Positions 1-8,670 are shown, counted from the first letter of the stretch. The stretch is 64,000 nucleotides of DNA from Candidatus Moraniibacteriota bacterium (GCA_030645735.1 JAUSNP010000006.1:265607-329606), one strand, 5' to 3'. Made by a program: numbers and translations. The notes: generated from the sequence alone by a model not told the origin.

Positions 1-245
1 CTCGTCACGCGAATATCATACAGCCCTTCGACGGCATAAATCAAAATAAAAAACGGCGCCGTAGCCAGAGCTATTTTTATATATTCATTTAAATATACAC
101 CATTGAGCGTCAATGACTTTAATTGAAAATAATCCAAAACCATTGGCAATTCACGCACAGCAAAAGCACTGACCGCAGCCAGTACTATCATCAGAAAATC
201 AATTGGAACTTGCAGACCGCTAAAGAATAATTCGGATCGTTTCAT
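1..245 (-). CDS. Membrane-bound sugar transferase, N-terminal part (cut by window edge)
   Basis: The minus-strand frame opens with ATG at 245 and runs off the left edge, giving about 81 residues that begin MKRSELFFSGLQVPIDFLMI. Two hydrophobic stretches are visible (about residues 10-27 and 57-72). The opening resembles the N-terminal membrane region of exopolysaccharide polyprenyl-glycosylphosphotransferases (bacterial sugar transferases that load a sugar phosphate onto undecaprenyl phosphate), many of which start MKRSELFF in this lineage. The catalytic C-terminal domain is outside the window, so the assignment rests on the N-terminus only. The gene lies directly downstream of a dispersed repeat and of rnpB. 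Confidence 0.6.
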   Translation of the reverse strand, partial: MKRSELFFSGLQVPIDFLMIVLAAVSAFAVRELPMVLDYFQLKSLTLNGVYLNEYIKIALATAPFFILIYAVEGLYDIRVT

Positions 246-246
246 A

Positions 247-339
247 GTAAAACTCACTAATTTAAGACAAATTTAAAAACTAATTTTCACGAATATTTGC
301 GCTGATTTGTTTTTTATTAGCATCTACTTCGCGAGTTCT
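247..339. repeat. Dispersed intergenic repeat, family C, copy 1
   Basis: The stretch starts AAACTCACTAA right after the start codon of the sugar transferase and ends in TTCGCGAGT. It aligns closely with 43621-43713 (same order: AAACTCACTAA, CACGAAT, ATTAGC, TTCGCGAGT) and partly with 44303-44402. Both good copies sit directly upstream of a minus-strand start codon. No reading frame is evident. Confidence 0.6.
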
Positions 340-776
340 TTGAATTGAGGATTTTCAAGGCAAATCTATAAGCCGGATTTTGTTGAAAGAAATCATTTAT
401 CTAGGCCAAACATTGCTGATTGGCTCTTGCAGTACCCGCCAATACGAAACACTATAAACTTCATCGAAACACTATCATGAAATTCACAATGCTTCGCATT
501 GGCGTACGACCTTGCATCTAGGTAAGGATTTAGCCGTTTCACTCCTCGACTTCACTCAGAGCAAGCCCTAAGTTTATTTCGAAGACTATTCCGCTTTTAT
601 ACGGAATCTGCAATCCTTTCGAATTACAGCGTCTCTGCTCGCACCTCGTAGGTTACCCTAGACGGGTATTACCCGCTACCGATCCATTGCAAAGCAATGG
701 TTGATGTCCGGACTTTCCTCCTCGACTTTGACGTCGAGGCGATTTCTCAATTTACCTTGAAAATTCCCAATTCAAT
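340..776 (-). ncRNA. rnpB: RNase P RNA (class A)
   Basis: On the minus strand the RNA contains the invariant 5' block GAGGAAAGTCCGGACA (around 708-723), a GAAACGGCTAAATCC core (around 528-542) and the 3' block AATCCGGCTTAT (around 370-382), the standard pairing partners of the P4 core. The ends form a long P1 helix: about 20 of 21 bases pair between 755-775 and 340-360. RNase P RNA matures the 5' ends of tRNAs. It has its own consensus promoter (795-823). The exact 5' and 3' ends are inferred from the P1 helix and the promoter. Confidence 0.95.
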
Positions 777-794
777 TATTAAAAAACACTTCTT

Positions 795-823
795 ATCATA
801 ATTCATTTTTAGGACTTTGTCAA
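795..823 (-). promoter_or_regulatory. Sigma-70-type promoter of rnpB
   Basis: TTGACA (818-823) and TATGAT (795-800) on the minus strand are separated by exactly 17 bp. The predicted start is near 788, shortly before the P1 helix of rnpB. Confidence 0.85.
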
Positions 824-856
824 TCATTGAAAACAAGTATTGCTTTATCTAAGCCA

Positions 857-3466
857 CTAAATCGCCTTCAAATTCTTTTTAAGCTCTTTCTGAATCTGCA
901 ATTTGTCCATATATTCGCCTATTCTAGTCTTTGTTGCCTCAAGAATCTCTTTCGGCGCTCCGGCTACAAAATTTTTGTTTTTGAGCATGCCTTCATTTTT
1001 GGCAATCAGATTTTCCAAATTCACAATCTCCTTGTCAATCGAGATGAGCTCTTTTTCCATATCAATTGATTTGGCAATGTTGAGTTGCAAAGCTCTTTTC
1101 CTTGTTGCCACCTGAATCATTTTTGCTTTCACGCCTTTGCCGGTTTCAATTTTGACTCGCGCCAATCTTTCGATGATTTCTTTTTCTATTTTTTTCTTGC
1201 CAAAGCCCTCGATCAAATTGACTGGGTCGATGTGATAGCTGGAACGAATGTTGCGAATCTTGGCAATCAATTCTTGCAAATCAGCAAAATCAATCTGCAC
1301 TTTCGTATCGATACATTTTTTTGGATTCTTCGGCCACTGCGCCATCATCAGCATTTTACGACCATCAAACATTTGTTGATAAATTTCCTCAGTTACAAAT
1401 GGTGTGAATGGATGCCACAATTTCAAAATTTTATCTAAAACATAACCTAAAACCTTGGTGTTTTTTTCCAACTTGTGAATTTCCACATACCAATCTGCGA
1501 AACTGTCCCAAGTGAATTTGCGCAAAGTATCTTGCGCCAAAGAAATGTTTTTGTCTTTCATAAACTCAGTCACGTTCCTTGTCGTTTCTTCGAGTTCGCA
1601 CACAATCCAATTATCTGACAAAGTTTTCAAATCTTTCTTGCTGATTTTTTCTACCAAGGCAAAGTTTTCATCTGCTTGGGTGCAATAACGGAAAATGTTC
1701 CACAGCTTGGTTACAAAATTGCGGAAACCTTCAATTTTCTCTTCCGACAATCTTGAGTCCTGTCCTGGCGCAATGTCCATCACCAAACTCAAACGCAAAG
1801 CATCCGCGCCGAATTTATTGATAATATCCATCGGGTCGATTCCATTGCCTTTTGATTTGGAAAATTTCTGCCCATCTTTATCACGCACTAGACCGGTGAA
1901 ATACAAATTTTTGAAAGGTGTTTTGTCAGTGCGATAACTGCCCATCATCAACATGCGCGCTGCCCAGAAAAACAACAAGTCGCGCCCAGTAATCATGGCG
2001 TCAGTTGGATAGAAATTTTTTGCATCTTTGCCATTTGGATATCCCAGGGTTGAATATGGCCACTGACTGGAAGAAAACCAAGTGTCGAAAGTATTTTCAT
2101 CTTGCACCCAGCCATCACCTTTCGGTTTTTCCAATCCAACATAAATTTCTTGTTCCCCATTGACTTTTGACTTTCGACTTTCGACTTTCGACTTCTCTCG
2201 ATACCAAACTGGGAATTGCGGACCCCACCAAATTTGTCGCGAGATGCACCAATCTTGCAAATTGGAAAACCACTGAATCAAAATTTTCTTGAAATTTTCT
2301 GGATAAATTTCCACCTTGCCAGACTTGATCAATTCCAAGGCTTGTTTCTTGAGAGAAATTTTCTCATCGTCAACTTTCACAAACCATTGATTGGAAATCA
2401 ATGGTTCAATCACGGTTTTACATCTCTCGCAAACCGAAACATTGTTTGCCAAAGATTCTTCTTTTTCCAAAAATCCCAACGTCTGCAAATCAACCACAAT
2501 TTTAGCGCGCGCTCCTAAAACATCAAATCCTTCATATTCTCCGCCATTGGCCGTGATTTTGGCCTTTTCATCAATCACAGAAATTTCTTCCAATTTGTGA
2601 TCCTTGCCGATTTGCCAATCCAATGGATCATGCGCTGGCGTGATTTTGACCGCGCCAGTTCCAAATTCCATATCGATGCGCCGATCAGCGATGACTGGAA
2701 TTTCCCGATTCTGCAATGGCAAAATTAGATTCTGTCCGATGAAACTCAAGAATCGCTTGTCCTTCGGATTGACGGCCACCGCCGTGTCACCCAGCATGGT
2801 TTCTGGACGCGTCGTGGCCACGGTCAAAAATTCCTTGGAATCTTTGACTGGATATTTAATATAATATAATTTTCCCGCTTGTTCTTTGTGCTCCACCTCC
2901 ACATCAGCCAAAGCCGTGCCACAACGTGAACACCAATTGATGATGCGATGCCCTTTGTAGACTAAGCCGTCTTTATACATCTGCACAAAAGTTTCCAATG
3001 CAATTTTGAGGCCTGCTGGATCAAGAGTGAATTTTTCACGTGACCAATCTGCACTGATACCAATTTTCTTTTCTTGCGCGCGCATATACTGCGAACGATC
3101 CATACAAAAATCATAACAAGCTTGATAGAATTTTTCCCGTCCCATCTCATGGCGGCTGATGCCCTGCTCGGCTTTGAGTTTTCGTTCAAACACCACTTGG
3201 GTTTGGATGCCAGCATGATCCTTGCCTGGCAACAATAAAACCTTCTTACCTTGCATGCGCTCGAAACGTCCGAAGATATCCATCACGGTATAGCCACTAG
3301 CATGTCCCAGATGCAATTCACCATTGGCATTGGGTGGTGGCAAAACATTGCAATATTTTTTAGTTGACTTGATATTGTCCGGGTTGAAAAAACTGCTCCC
3401 TTCCCAGAGTTTATATATCGCGTCTTCGCGCTCCTTGAAATCAAATTGTTTAGAAATTTCTCGCAT
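857..3466 (-). CDS. valS: Valyl-tRNA synthetase
   Basis: Class I aminoacyl-tRNA synthetase of 869 aa that charges tRNA-Val with valine. The HIGH signature is HLGHA (about residues 52-56) and the KMSKS signature is KFSKS. The DWCISRQIWWGPQFPVWY block is diagnostic for ValRS, and a C-terminal lysine-rich coiled coil follows the anticodon-binding domain. The editing (CP1) domain is present. Just after PVWY there is an extra stretch, REKSKVESRKSKVNGEQEIY, encoded by a simple DNA repeat (2161-2195). The gene starts at ATG 3466 with no Shine-Dalgarno site. It lies 6 bp downstream of the PheRS gene, so the two are probably co-transcribed. Confidence 0.97.
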   Translation of the reverse strand: MREISKQFDFKEREDAIYKLWEGSSFFNPDNIKSTKKYCNVLPPPNANGELHLGHASGYTVMDIFGRFERMQGKKVLLLPGKDHAGIQTQVVFERKLKAEQGISRHEMGREKFYQACYDFCMDRSQYMRAQEKKIGISADWSREKFTLDPAGLKIALETFVQMYKDGLVYKGHRIINWCSRCGTALADVEVEHKEQAGKLYYIKYPVKDSKEFLTVATTRPETMLGDTAVAVNPKDKRFLSFIGQNLILPLQNREIPVIADRRIDMEFGTGAVKITPAHDPLDWQIGKDHKLEEISVIDEKAKITANGGEYEGFDVLGARAKIVVDLQTLGFLEKEESLANNVSVCERCKTVIEPLISNQWFVKVDDEKISLKKQALELIKSGKVEIYPENFKKILIQWFSNLQDWCISRQIWWGPQFPVWYREKSKVESRKSKVNGEQEIYVGLEKPKGDGWVQDENTFDTWFSSSQWPYSTLGYPNGKDAKNFYPTDAMITGRDLLFFWAARMLMMGSYRTDKTPFKNLYFTGLVRDKDGQKFSKSKGNGIDPMDIINKFGADALRLSLVMDIAPGQDSRLSEEKIEGFRNFVTKLWNIFRYCTQADENFALVEKISKKDLKTLSDNWIVCELEETTRNVTEFMKDKNISLAQDTLRKFTWDSFADWYVEIHKLEKNTKVLGYVLDKILKLWHPFTPFVTEEIYQQMFDGRKMLMMAQWPKNPKKCIDTKVQIDFADLQELIAKIRNIRSSYHIDPVNLIEGFGKKKIEKEIIERLARVKIETGKGVKAKMIQVATRKRALQLNIAKSIDMEKELISIDKEIVNLENLIAKNEGMLKNKNFVAGAPKEILEATKTRIGEYMDKLQIQKELKKNLKAI
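2161..2195. repeat. Heptamer tandem repeat inside valS
   Basis: The word GACTTTC/GACTTTT is repeated about five times in a row (minus strand GAAAGTC). The tract is in frame and adds about a dozen charged residues at a surface-loop position after the PVWY motif, where usual ValRS goes straight to the GEIYVG-like segment. Confidence 0.8.
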
Positions 3467-3472
3467 TATAAT

Positions 3473-4612
3473 TTATCTTAATTCCGCATTCAATTCCTTT
3501 TCAGTTTTTGTGCGGATTTTTGCTTGGATCTCATTGATTTCTTCATTGGTCAAAGTTCTTTCAGATGAACGATAGGTTATGCGAAAGGTGTAGCTCTTTT
3601 TGTCCGCACCAAACTTTTCCTCATTCTCATATTCATCCAAAAGCTTCACTTCCTCAATTAGATTGTCCGCATAATCTCGAACGATTTCATAATAATTATT
3701 GAGGCTTATGTCCTTATTAATGACAAATGAAATGTCTCTAGTAGTTGCGGGAAACTTGCTAACCTCTTTGAATTTACTGTTGATGTCTTTGAATTGACTT
3801 GTGATTCTTTCATCAGTCGACCAGATAATTCGAATATCCGGTATTTCCATTTTTATCATTGCCAATCTCTCTCCAAAACCAAAAGCCCAACCATTGTAGA
3901 CTTCTGGATCTAGGCCAAAGTTTTTCAAAACAACCGGGCTAACTAGTCCAGCACCATTGACCTCCATCCAATCTCCGTTGAATTTGATATCCATCTCCAA
4001 ACTCTCTACTGTGTATGGGAAATTGTCTTCCAAAAATTTATACTCAATGTCTGATCCAAAAATCCCCTTGGCCAAATCAATCTGAACATCTTTTAGATCC
4101 TGCTGAGTGACAATTTTTTTGTCTTTTTTGCAAATAAACAATCCATCAATTTGATGAAAAGCCGGAAAATGATGCCTGTCTATTTCATCTTTTCTAAAAA
4201 CAATTCCTGGAGCCAAGGCCTTGATTTCACCTTCTTCTTCCAATTTTTTCAAAACCTCTTTGTCTTTCAAATAGAAAGACCAAAAAGCTGTCATCTGCGT
4301 TCTCAAGATATGCACATCATCCAAATAATATGTGTCGGTTTCTCCTCGACTTGGATGATCCTTCGGAGCGTTCAAAAGATCAAAGCATTGCTCGACGGTT
4401 ATGATTTTTGGAAATTCAACGATATCAAAGCCTTCAAATCTTGGTAAGTTTATTATTTGATCAAATAAAATTTTCACCGGTGAATGTTCTTTTTTTGTAA
4501 GGTCCGGCAAAGCCAAAAATCTTTTTATGCGCTCGGCTTTTATATCACTTCTTTTATTCAATTCTTCTATTAACTTTTTTTCATCATTGTCCTCAATAAC
4601 AATCTTGCGCAT
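3473..4612 (-). CDS. pheS: Phenylalanyl-tRNA synthetase, single-chain type: alpha catalytic core fused to FDX-ACB domain
   Basis: The 379-aa protein charges tRNA-Phe. Residues about 75-275 hold the class II core of PheS: motif-1-region HPSRGETDTYYL, motif 2 FRKDEIDRHHFPAFHQIDG, and motif 3 region WAFGFGERLAMIK. The usual N-terminal coiled coil of bacterial PheS is missing. Residues about 283-379 (from FKEVSKFPATTRDISF onward) form an FDX-ACB anticodon-binding domain, which in bacteria normally ends PheT. This is the domain order of monomeric mitochondrial PheRS. A separate PheT N-terminal tRNA-binding domain is encoded 10 bp upstream. No B3/B4 editing or B5 domain is present in this locus. 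Start is ATG 4612, with no Shine-Dalgarno site. Confidence 0.85.
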   Translation of the reverse strand: MRKIVIEDNDEKKLIEELNKRSDIKAERIKRFLALPDLTKKEHSPVKILFDQIINLPRFEGFDIVEFPKIITVEQCFDLLNAPKDHPSRGETDTYYLDDVHILRTQMTAFWSFYLKDKEVLKKLEEEGEIKALAPGIVFRKDEIDRHHFPAFHQIDGLFICKKDKKIVTQQDLKDVQIDLAKGIFGSDIEYKFLEDNFPYTVESLEMDIKFNGDWMEVNGAGLVSPVVLKNFGLDPEVYNGWAFGFGERLAMIKMEIPDIRIIWSTDERITSQFKDINSKFKEVSKFPATTRDISFVINKDISLNNYYEIVRDYADNLIEEVKLLDEYENEEKFGADKKSYTFRITYRSSERTLTNEEINEIQAKIRTKTEKELNAELR

Positions 4613-4622
4613 ATTTTTTTAT

Positions 4623-5093
4623 TTATTCTGATAAATTATTTATATAGTCTACAAATTTCATTCCGACTTCAGCCTTTTCATCCAAAACCATGATTCCACT
4701 GTGATCCGAGCCCAACCCAAGTTCATCCGCTGCGCAGAGCATTCCAAAAGATTTCACCCCGCGAATTTCGGCTTCTTTGATTTCAAGCCCATTGGACAAT
4801 TTTGTTCCAACCGTTGCAACTGGCACAAGCTGACCAACTTGAATATTCGGCGCGCCACAGACAATTTGCAAAATTTCTCCTCCGATGTCTGTTTTTGTCA
4901 CCTGCAACCTGTCAGCATTAGGATGTTTTTCGATTTCCAAAATTCTACCCACCACCACGCCATCAAATTTCTGGGTCTGTTTTTCCAAGCCTTCAATTTC
5001 AGAAGAATCCACAGCCAAATCTTCCCCTTTTTCTTCTGGGGTTGATTTTGTTAGGCCTAAAATATTTTTTAACCAGTTGTAGTTATATTTCAT
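4623..5093 (-). CDS. Free-standing PheT-type tRNA-binding (EMAP-II/OB) domain
   Basis: The 156-aa protein begins MKYNYNWLKNILG, as PheT does, and carries the OB-fold tRNA-binding core VVVGRILEIEKHPNADRLQV with GEILQIVCGAPNIQVGQ and GMLCAADELGLG. It then stops after VDYINNLSE, where PheT would continue into its B3/B4 and B5 domains. The next gene starts 10 bp on, so the missing domains are not simply frameshifted out. I chose the ATG at 5093 because PheT proteins start at this point; an in-frame ATG at 5120 is possible. Probable role: to deliver or hold tRNA for the single-chain PheRS encoded next to it. This is an inference. Confidence 0.8.
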   Translation of the reverse strand: MKYNYNWLKNILGLTKSTPEEKGEDLAVDSSEIEGLEKQTQKFDGVVVGRILEIEKHPNADRLQVTKTDIGGEILQIVCGAPNIQVGQLVPVATVGTKLSNGLEIKEAEIRGVKSFGMLCAADELGLGSDHSGIMVLDEKAEVGMKFVDYINNLSE

Positions 5094-5236
5094 ACTTATT
5101 TTGCAAATTTTTTGCCTCATTCAAAGCAAAACATTCAATTTATAAAATTTCTTATTCTATTGCATTTCGATTCTTTTCCTCTTCTAATTCTACTTTCAAA
5201 TGGGCAAAAAGTCAAAACCAGCACAATAAAATAGGA

Positions 5237-5353
5237 AGGCCGTCAACACACTGGTCGACGGCCTAAAAAAGCAAAATCCTACATAATAAAGTTGTTCCTT
5301 TGTGCAACTTTATTCTAGCTCTGTTTTTCATTTTTCTGATACTTGGCAGTATC
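5237..5353 (-). terminator. Three tandem hairpins downstream of the small gene at 5387
   Basis: Three perfect stems follow one another: GATACT/AGTATC (5338-5353), AATAAAGTTG/CAACTTTATT (5285-5314) and AGGCCGTC/GACGGCCT (5237-5264). The last is followed on the minus strand by a short T-rich run and is the best terminator candidate. The stretch 5121-5386 contains no gene. Confidence 0.5.
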
Positions 5354-5386
5354 TTAAAATAATAACAAATTCCAAATAGATGAAAC

Positions 5387-5575
5387 CTAGTCACTTATCC
5401 CCTCCTCCCCATATTCAACATAAATAACATGAACACCGCTTTCCTCAACTACCGAGTATCGAGTTAGCCCGCGTTTGATTGCATGCTCCTCAGCTTCATG
5501 CCTATCAAATGGAATTTTACGCCAAGCCACGGGATGTGGCTTTTCTAGTTCGCTTTTCATAACTAGCTCTGCCAC
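5387..5575 (-). CDS. Small orphan protein, 62 aa
   Basis: The frame encodes a small protein with no signal peptide or membrane segment, ending VHVIYVEYGEEGISD. I chose GTG at 5575 as start because a strong GGAGG site lies 6 bases before it; the in-frame ATG at 5593 has no such site and would overlap the ribosome site. The basic middle section (WRKIPFDRHEAEEHAIKRG) and the acidic end may form a small alpha-beta fold, but I do not recognise the family. It stands alone between tyrS and the PheRS pair and is followed by tandem hairpins. Its strong ribosome site is unlike that of the neighbouring housekeeping genes. Confidence 0.7.
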   Translation of the reverse strand: MAELVMKSELEKPHPVAWRKIPFDRHEAEEHAIKRGLTRYSVVEESGVHVIYVEYGEEGISD

Positions 5576-5630
5576 GTCACACCTCCGTTTCAAAAATTTA
5601 AGTTTTTAAACAACCGAAGAAATATTCTAT

Positions 5631-6815
5631 CTAAAAAACAATTTTTGCAAAACCAAATTTTCCAACTTTCAAAACTGCGCCGTCATCAGATTTCGTCAAA
5701 ACTTTCTGCCAGTCAGATTCACGCGTGCCATTGATCTCCAATCCACCTTGTTCGATTTTTCGACGCGCCTCTCCATTACTCTTGGCCAAATCAGCCAATA
5801 CTAAAAATTCAATCACCTTAATTTCTTCCCTATCCACCTTTACCTCCTTTACCTCCTCAGGTAGCTCCTTATTCGAAATTGTTTTCACAAAATATTCCTT
5901 GGCTTTTTCTGCCTCAATTTCTCCATGATAAATCTTCACAATTTCTTGCGCCAAAACAATTTTAGCATCCCGCGGATTTTCCAGTTGCAAGAGTTTTTCG
6001 ACTTCTTCCATTGGAATTCTGGTACAATGGATTAGATATTCTTGCAGTAAAGAATCTGGGATGCTCATTATTTTTCCAAACATACTATTTGAGTCATCCA
6101 AAAGATTGATAGTGTTTCCCCAACTTGAACTCATCTTTCGACCATCTGTTCCAGAAATAATGTTGGTCATCAAAATGTCTTGTGGTTTTTGTCCAAATTT
6201 TTCTTGCAAAACTCTACCAGCCAACAAATTGAATCGCTGGTCTTGTCCGCCCAATTCAACATCCGCTCGCAATTCCACACTGTCATAGCCTTGCATCAAC
6301 GGATACAAAACTTCTCGCAAAGAAACTCGCTTGCCAGCGTCTAATCTTTTTTTGATATTATCTCTCGAAATAAATTCATGCAAAGAAAAACAATCAGCGT
6401 GCTCGCCAATTTCACGATATCCCAATTTGTTCAACCAATCTGCATTATATACGACCTCAACTTTGCTCATATCCAAAAGCTTTCCGGCTTGCTCAGCATA
6501 GGCCTGCATATTTTTTTCTACCATTTCTTGAACCAACATTGGTCGCTCTGAGTCTTTGTCTGAAGTATCGCCAATCACCCCAGTAGCATTTCCCACCAAA
6601 AGAATGATGTGATGTCCCAATTCTTGCAGATCTTTCAATTTCAAAAGCAAAACCGCCCGGCCAATATGAATGTTTGGACTAGTCGGATCCATGCCAAACT
6701 TTATTCTCAGTTTTTCACCGGAAAGTAGTTTTTTTCTTAAACTGTCTTTATTGATAGCCTCGGCAACGCCACGGCTCAAGATCTCATCTATTTGATTTTC
6801 CAAGTTTTTTTCCAT
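5631..6815 (-). CDS. tyrS: Tyrosyl-tRNA synthetase
   Basis: Class I synthetase of 394 aa that charges tRNA-Tyr. The HIGH signature is HIGR within DPTSPNIHIGRAV, and the KMSKS signature is KMSSS within GTDGRKMSSSWGN. The C-terminal ~70 residues (from IEFLVLADLAKSNGEARR) form an S4-like RNA-binding domain. The start at ATG 6815 gives MEKNLENQIDEIL, typical for the family; an upstream in-frame extension to 6860 reaches into the preceding terminator region and is unlikely. The DPTSPNIHIGR form belongs to the TyrRS group with a longer spacing of the active-site loop, common in minimal genomes. Confidence 0.95.
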   Translation of the reverse strand: MEKNLENQIDEILSRGVAEAINKDSLRKKLLSGEKLRIKFGMDPTSPNIHIGRAVLLLKLKDLQELGHHIILLVGNATGVIGDTSDKDSERPMLVQEMVEKNMQAYAEQAGKLLDMSKVEVVYNADWLNKLGYREIGEHADCFSLHEFISRDNIKKRLDAGKRVSLREVLYPLMQGYDSVELRADVELGGQDQRFNLLAGRVLQEKFGQKPQDILMTNIISGTDGRKMSSSWGNTINLLDDSNSMFGKIMSIPDSLLQEYLIHCTRIPMEEVEKLLQLENPRDAKIVLAQEIVKIYHGEIEAEKAKEYFVKTISNKELPEEVKEVKVDREEIKVIEFLVLADLAKSNGEARRKIEQGGLEINGTRESDWQKVLTKSDDGAVLKVGKFGFAKIVF

Positions 6816-6863
6816 ATGTAAATAATACCAGCCTAAAGGCTTTCTTGCAACACTAATCAAAAT

Positions 6864-6895
6864 AAAACCAGCTTATTTGAAATAAGCTGGTTTTT
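6864..6895 (-). terminator. Rho-independent terminator after the Dsb-like gene
   Basis: A perfect stem, AAAACCAGCTTATT with its complement, is bounded by A- and T-runs on either side, so it could work in both directions. It separates the Dsb-like gene from tyrS. Confidence 0.8.
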
Positions 6896-6910
6896 ATATG
6901 AAAAGCTAGA

Positions 6911-7927
6911 TTATTGTCCAAATTTTTCATCAATTGTGCCTTGCAGGTCATCTTTACTGACTACGCCATTTTTGAGTTGATCATTGATGAAAGTGGCTGG
7001 TGTGCCAGAAAGTCCCAGACTGTCCGCCTCAACTTTGTTGGCATCAATGACAGATTGATATTGCTTTGAATCTAGACACTTGTTGAATTTATTGGTATCC
7101 AACTTGAGCGCTCGAGCATAGTCCTTGAATTTTTGTGTGCCGGTGGTTTTACCCCATTCAGCCTGCGTGGCATAGAGCTTGTCGCCAAATTCCCAGAATT
7201 TATTTTGTTCCTGAGCGCAAGAGGCAGCCAAGGCCGCGCTATTGGCTTGTGGATGACTAGAAAGTGGCAAATGCTTATAGACAAACAAAGTCTTCTCGCC
7301 ATAGGCCTTCATCGTTTCACGCACCGTGCTCCACATAAGCTTGCAATATGGGCATTGGAAATCTGAAAAAATCACCACTTTGACGGCTGAGTCTGTTTTG
7401 CCAAAAGTCGCATCATTTTCATTGACAGTCGGAGTTTGCAAATATTTCCCTGGTTCCAATCCCAATTCTTGAGTTTTCAAAACATAGTCTTCTTCTTTCT
7501 GATCAAACAAAACATTGGCTTGCGCAAAAAATTCTGTTTCTTCCAATCCCTTGTCAAAAATAAACGCTGGCAAAGTTTTGATGCTAAATTTCTCAATCAA
7601 ATATTTTCCGTCCTGACTGTTGGCATCCACTTCCTCCACTGCGATAGTTGGCAACACGCGATGGAACCACACCAACACTTCCGATGGATCACAGGCCACG
7701 CACGCATCATCACTCAAAACTTTCACGTTCATAGCTGGCTCACTATAGGCTACCCAGGTTTTGCCATTGGCTTCGAAGATGTCAGACTTGTTCAGATTTT
7801 TGGCAGAAAAACCGCCACCCCGCACAACTTGCGCCACATCCACGAAAAGACTGCCCACAAAAAGTCCGGCCAACAAAATCACAATTGAGATTAGATTTTT
7901 AATTTTTGCTTCGTTATTATGTTCCAT
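6911..7927 (-). CDS. Membrane-anchored tandem thioredoxin-fold / DsbA-like thiol oxidoreductase
   Basis: The 338-aa protein has an N-terminal membrane anchor (about residues 12-32) and two thioredoxin-like parts facing outward. The first carries a CVAC active-site-like motif (DDACVACDP, about residues 73-81). The second is a DsbA-like domain with CPYC (FSDFQCPYCKLMW, about residues 189-201) and the cis-proline region LSGTPATFIN. It probably forms or exchanges disulfides in exported proteins; several exported proteins in this window are Cys-rich (37.4, 58.0 and 58.9 kb). The fusion of a CxxC half-domain to DsbA is less usual than DsbA alone. It lies downstream of a small membrane protein gene and ends at a clear terminator. 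Confidence 0.85.
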   Translation of the reverse strand: MEHNNEAKIKNLISIVILLAGLFVGSLFVDVAQVVRGGGFSAKNLNKSDIFEANGKTWVAYSEPAMNVKVLSDDACVACDPSEVLVWFHRVLPTIAVEEVDANSQDGKYLIEKFSIKTLPAFIFDKGLEETEFFAQANVLFDQKEEDYVLKTQELGLEPGKYLQTPTVNENDATFGKTDSAVKVVIFSDFQCPYCKLMWSTVRETMKAYGEKTLFVYKHLPLSSHPQANSAALAASCAQEQNKFWEFGDKLYATQAEWGKTTGTQKFKDYARALKLDTNKFNKCLDSKQYQSVIDANKVEADSLGLSGTPATFINDQLKNGVVSKDDLQGTIDEKFGQ

Positions 7928-7959
7928 AAAATTTATTTGATTTATCTAATTTAAATTGA

Positions 7960-8301
7960 TTATTCAGCTGGTTGATTTTCAGTTGTTTGTTGCTCAATGC
8001 TTTTCTTCGCCACCTCCAGTTGCATTTGATTGAAATCCACATCTTGTTTGACAATTTTCATCTGCCAATCATCATAGCCAATTGTAACTCGACGCGTGGC
8101 TTCTGTTTTAATGGCAATACCTACTAGGATTCCAAGGATAAACAACAATCCAAATTCAATATAGCGATCCGTTTTTTTCTTGCGCTCAATTTCTTCCGGA
8201 GAAATTTCAGCTTCAGAAAAATCAACTTCGGCAACTTTTTCTATTTTTTCAACTTCTGCTTCCTGCACTGACTCATTCTCAGTTTTTATTTCCTCATCCA
8301 T
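7960..8301 (-). CDS. Small single-pass membrane protein, 113 aa
   Basis: An acidic cytoplasmic N-terminus (about 45 residues rich in E) is followed by one membrane helix (about residues 50-66, IEFGLLFILGILVGIAI) and a short polar outer part with no cysteines. I do not recognise the family. It lies 32 bp upstream of the Dsb-like gene on the same strand and is probably co-transcribed, so a role at the same export site is possible. Start is ATG 8301, with no Shine-Dalgarno site. Confidence 0.75.
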   Translation of the reverse strand: MDEEIKTENESVQEAEVEKIEKVAEVDFSEAEISPEEIERKKKTDRYIEFGLLFILGILVGIAIKTEATRRVTIGYDDWQMKIVKQDVDFNQMQLEVAKKSIEQQTTENQPAE

Positions 8302-8422
8302 AAATTTGAATTTTTACTAGGATTTATCGACTCCAAACTACTTTTAGATTAGCACAAACAAAAAAGCGCCACAACTTGCGCCCCATTTGCTTCTATTGCG
8401 TAATATTTGGTCTTCTGTATTT

Positions 8423-8459
8423 AAAAACCGCAGCCCAAGGTTTCCCTAGACTGCGGTTT
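8423..8459 (-). terminator. Rho-independent terminator after the 61-aa gene
   Basis: Stem AAACCGCAG/CTGCGGTTT, followed by a T-run on the minus strand. It ends the small gene at 8485-8670. Confidence 0.8.
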
Positions 8460-8484
8460 ACTGCATAGGCCCTGCTCGTTGAGT

Positions 8485-8670
8485 TTACAATATTTCAACG
8501 ATCATTTTTGCTCCGTCCAAAACCTCCTTGCCCTTAGATTCGCCACTAGCGATATCTCGGACAAACTGCTTTAAAAGACCCTCCCTAAGCCCCGATGCCT
8601 CAACACCATCCTTCTTTGACAATGCAACCTTGATTCCATTGATTCTGTTTCCAATGTGTTCCAGTGTCAT
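8485..8670 (-). CDS. Small orphan protein, 61 aa
   Basis: The frame encodes a small soluble, probably all-helical protein beginning MTLEHIGNRINGIKVALSKK. Its start is well supported: a GGGAGG site lies 7 bases before ATG 8670. A hairpin terminator follows. The family is not recognised. Like the genes at 5387, 17854 and 48794 it is a lone gene with a strong ribosome site, a terminator of its own and no operon partner. Confidence 0.7.
   Translation of the reverse strand: MTLEHIGNRINGIKVALSKKDGVEASGLREGLLKQFVRDIASGESKGKEVLDGAKMIVEIL

Noticed and set aside
4613..4622. Frameshift or deletion that destroyed a full-length pheT
   Set aside because: Only 10 bp separate the two frames; there is no decayed sequence for the missing ~500 residues, and both products have clean ends. 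A split, reduced PheRS fits better, though an assembly error cannot be excluded from sequence alone.
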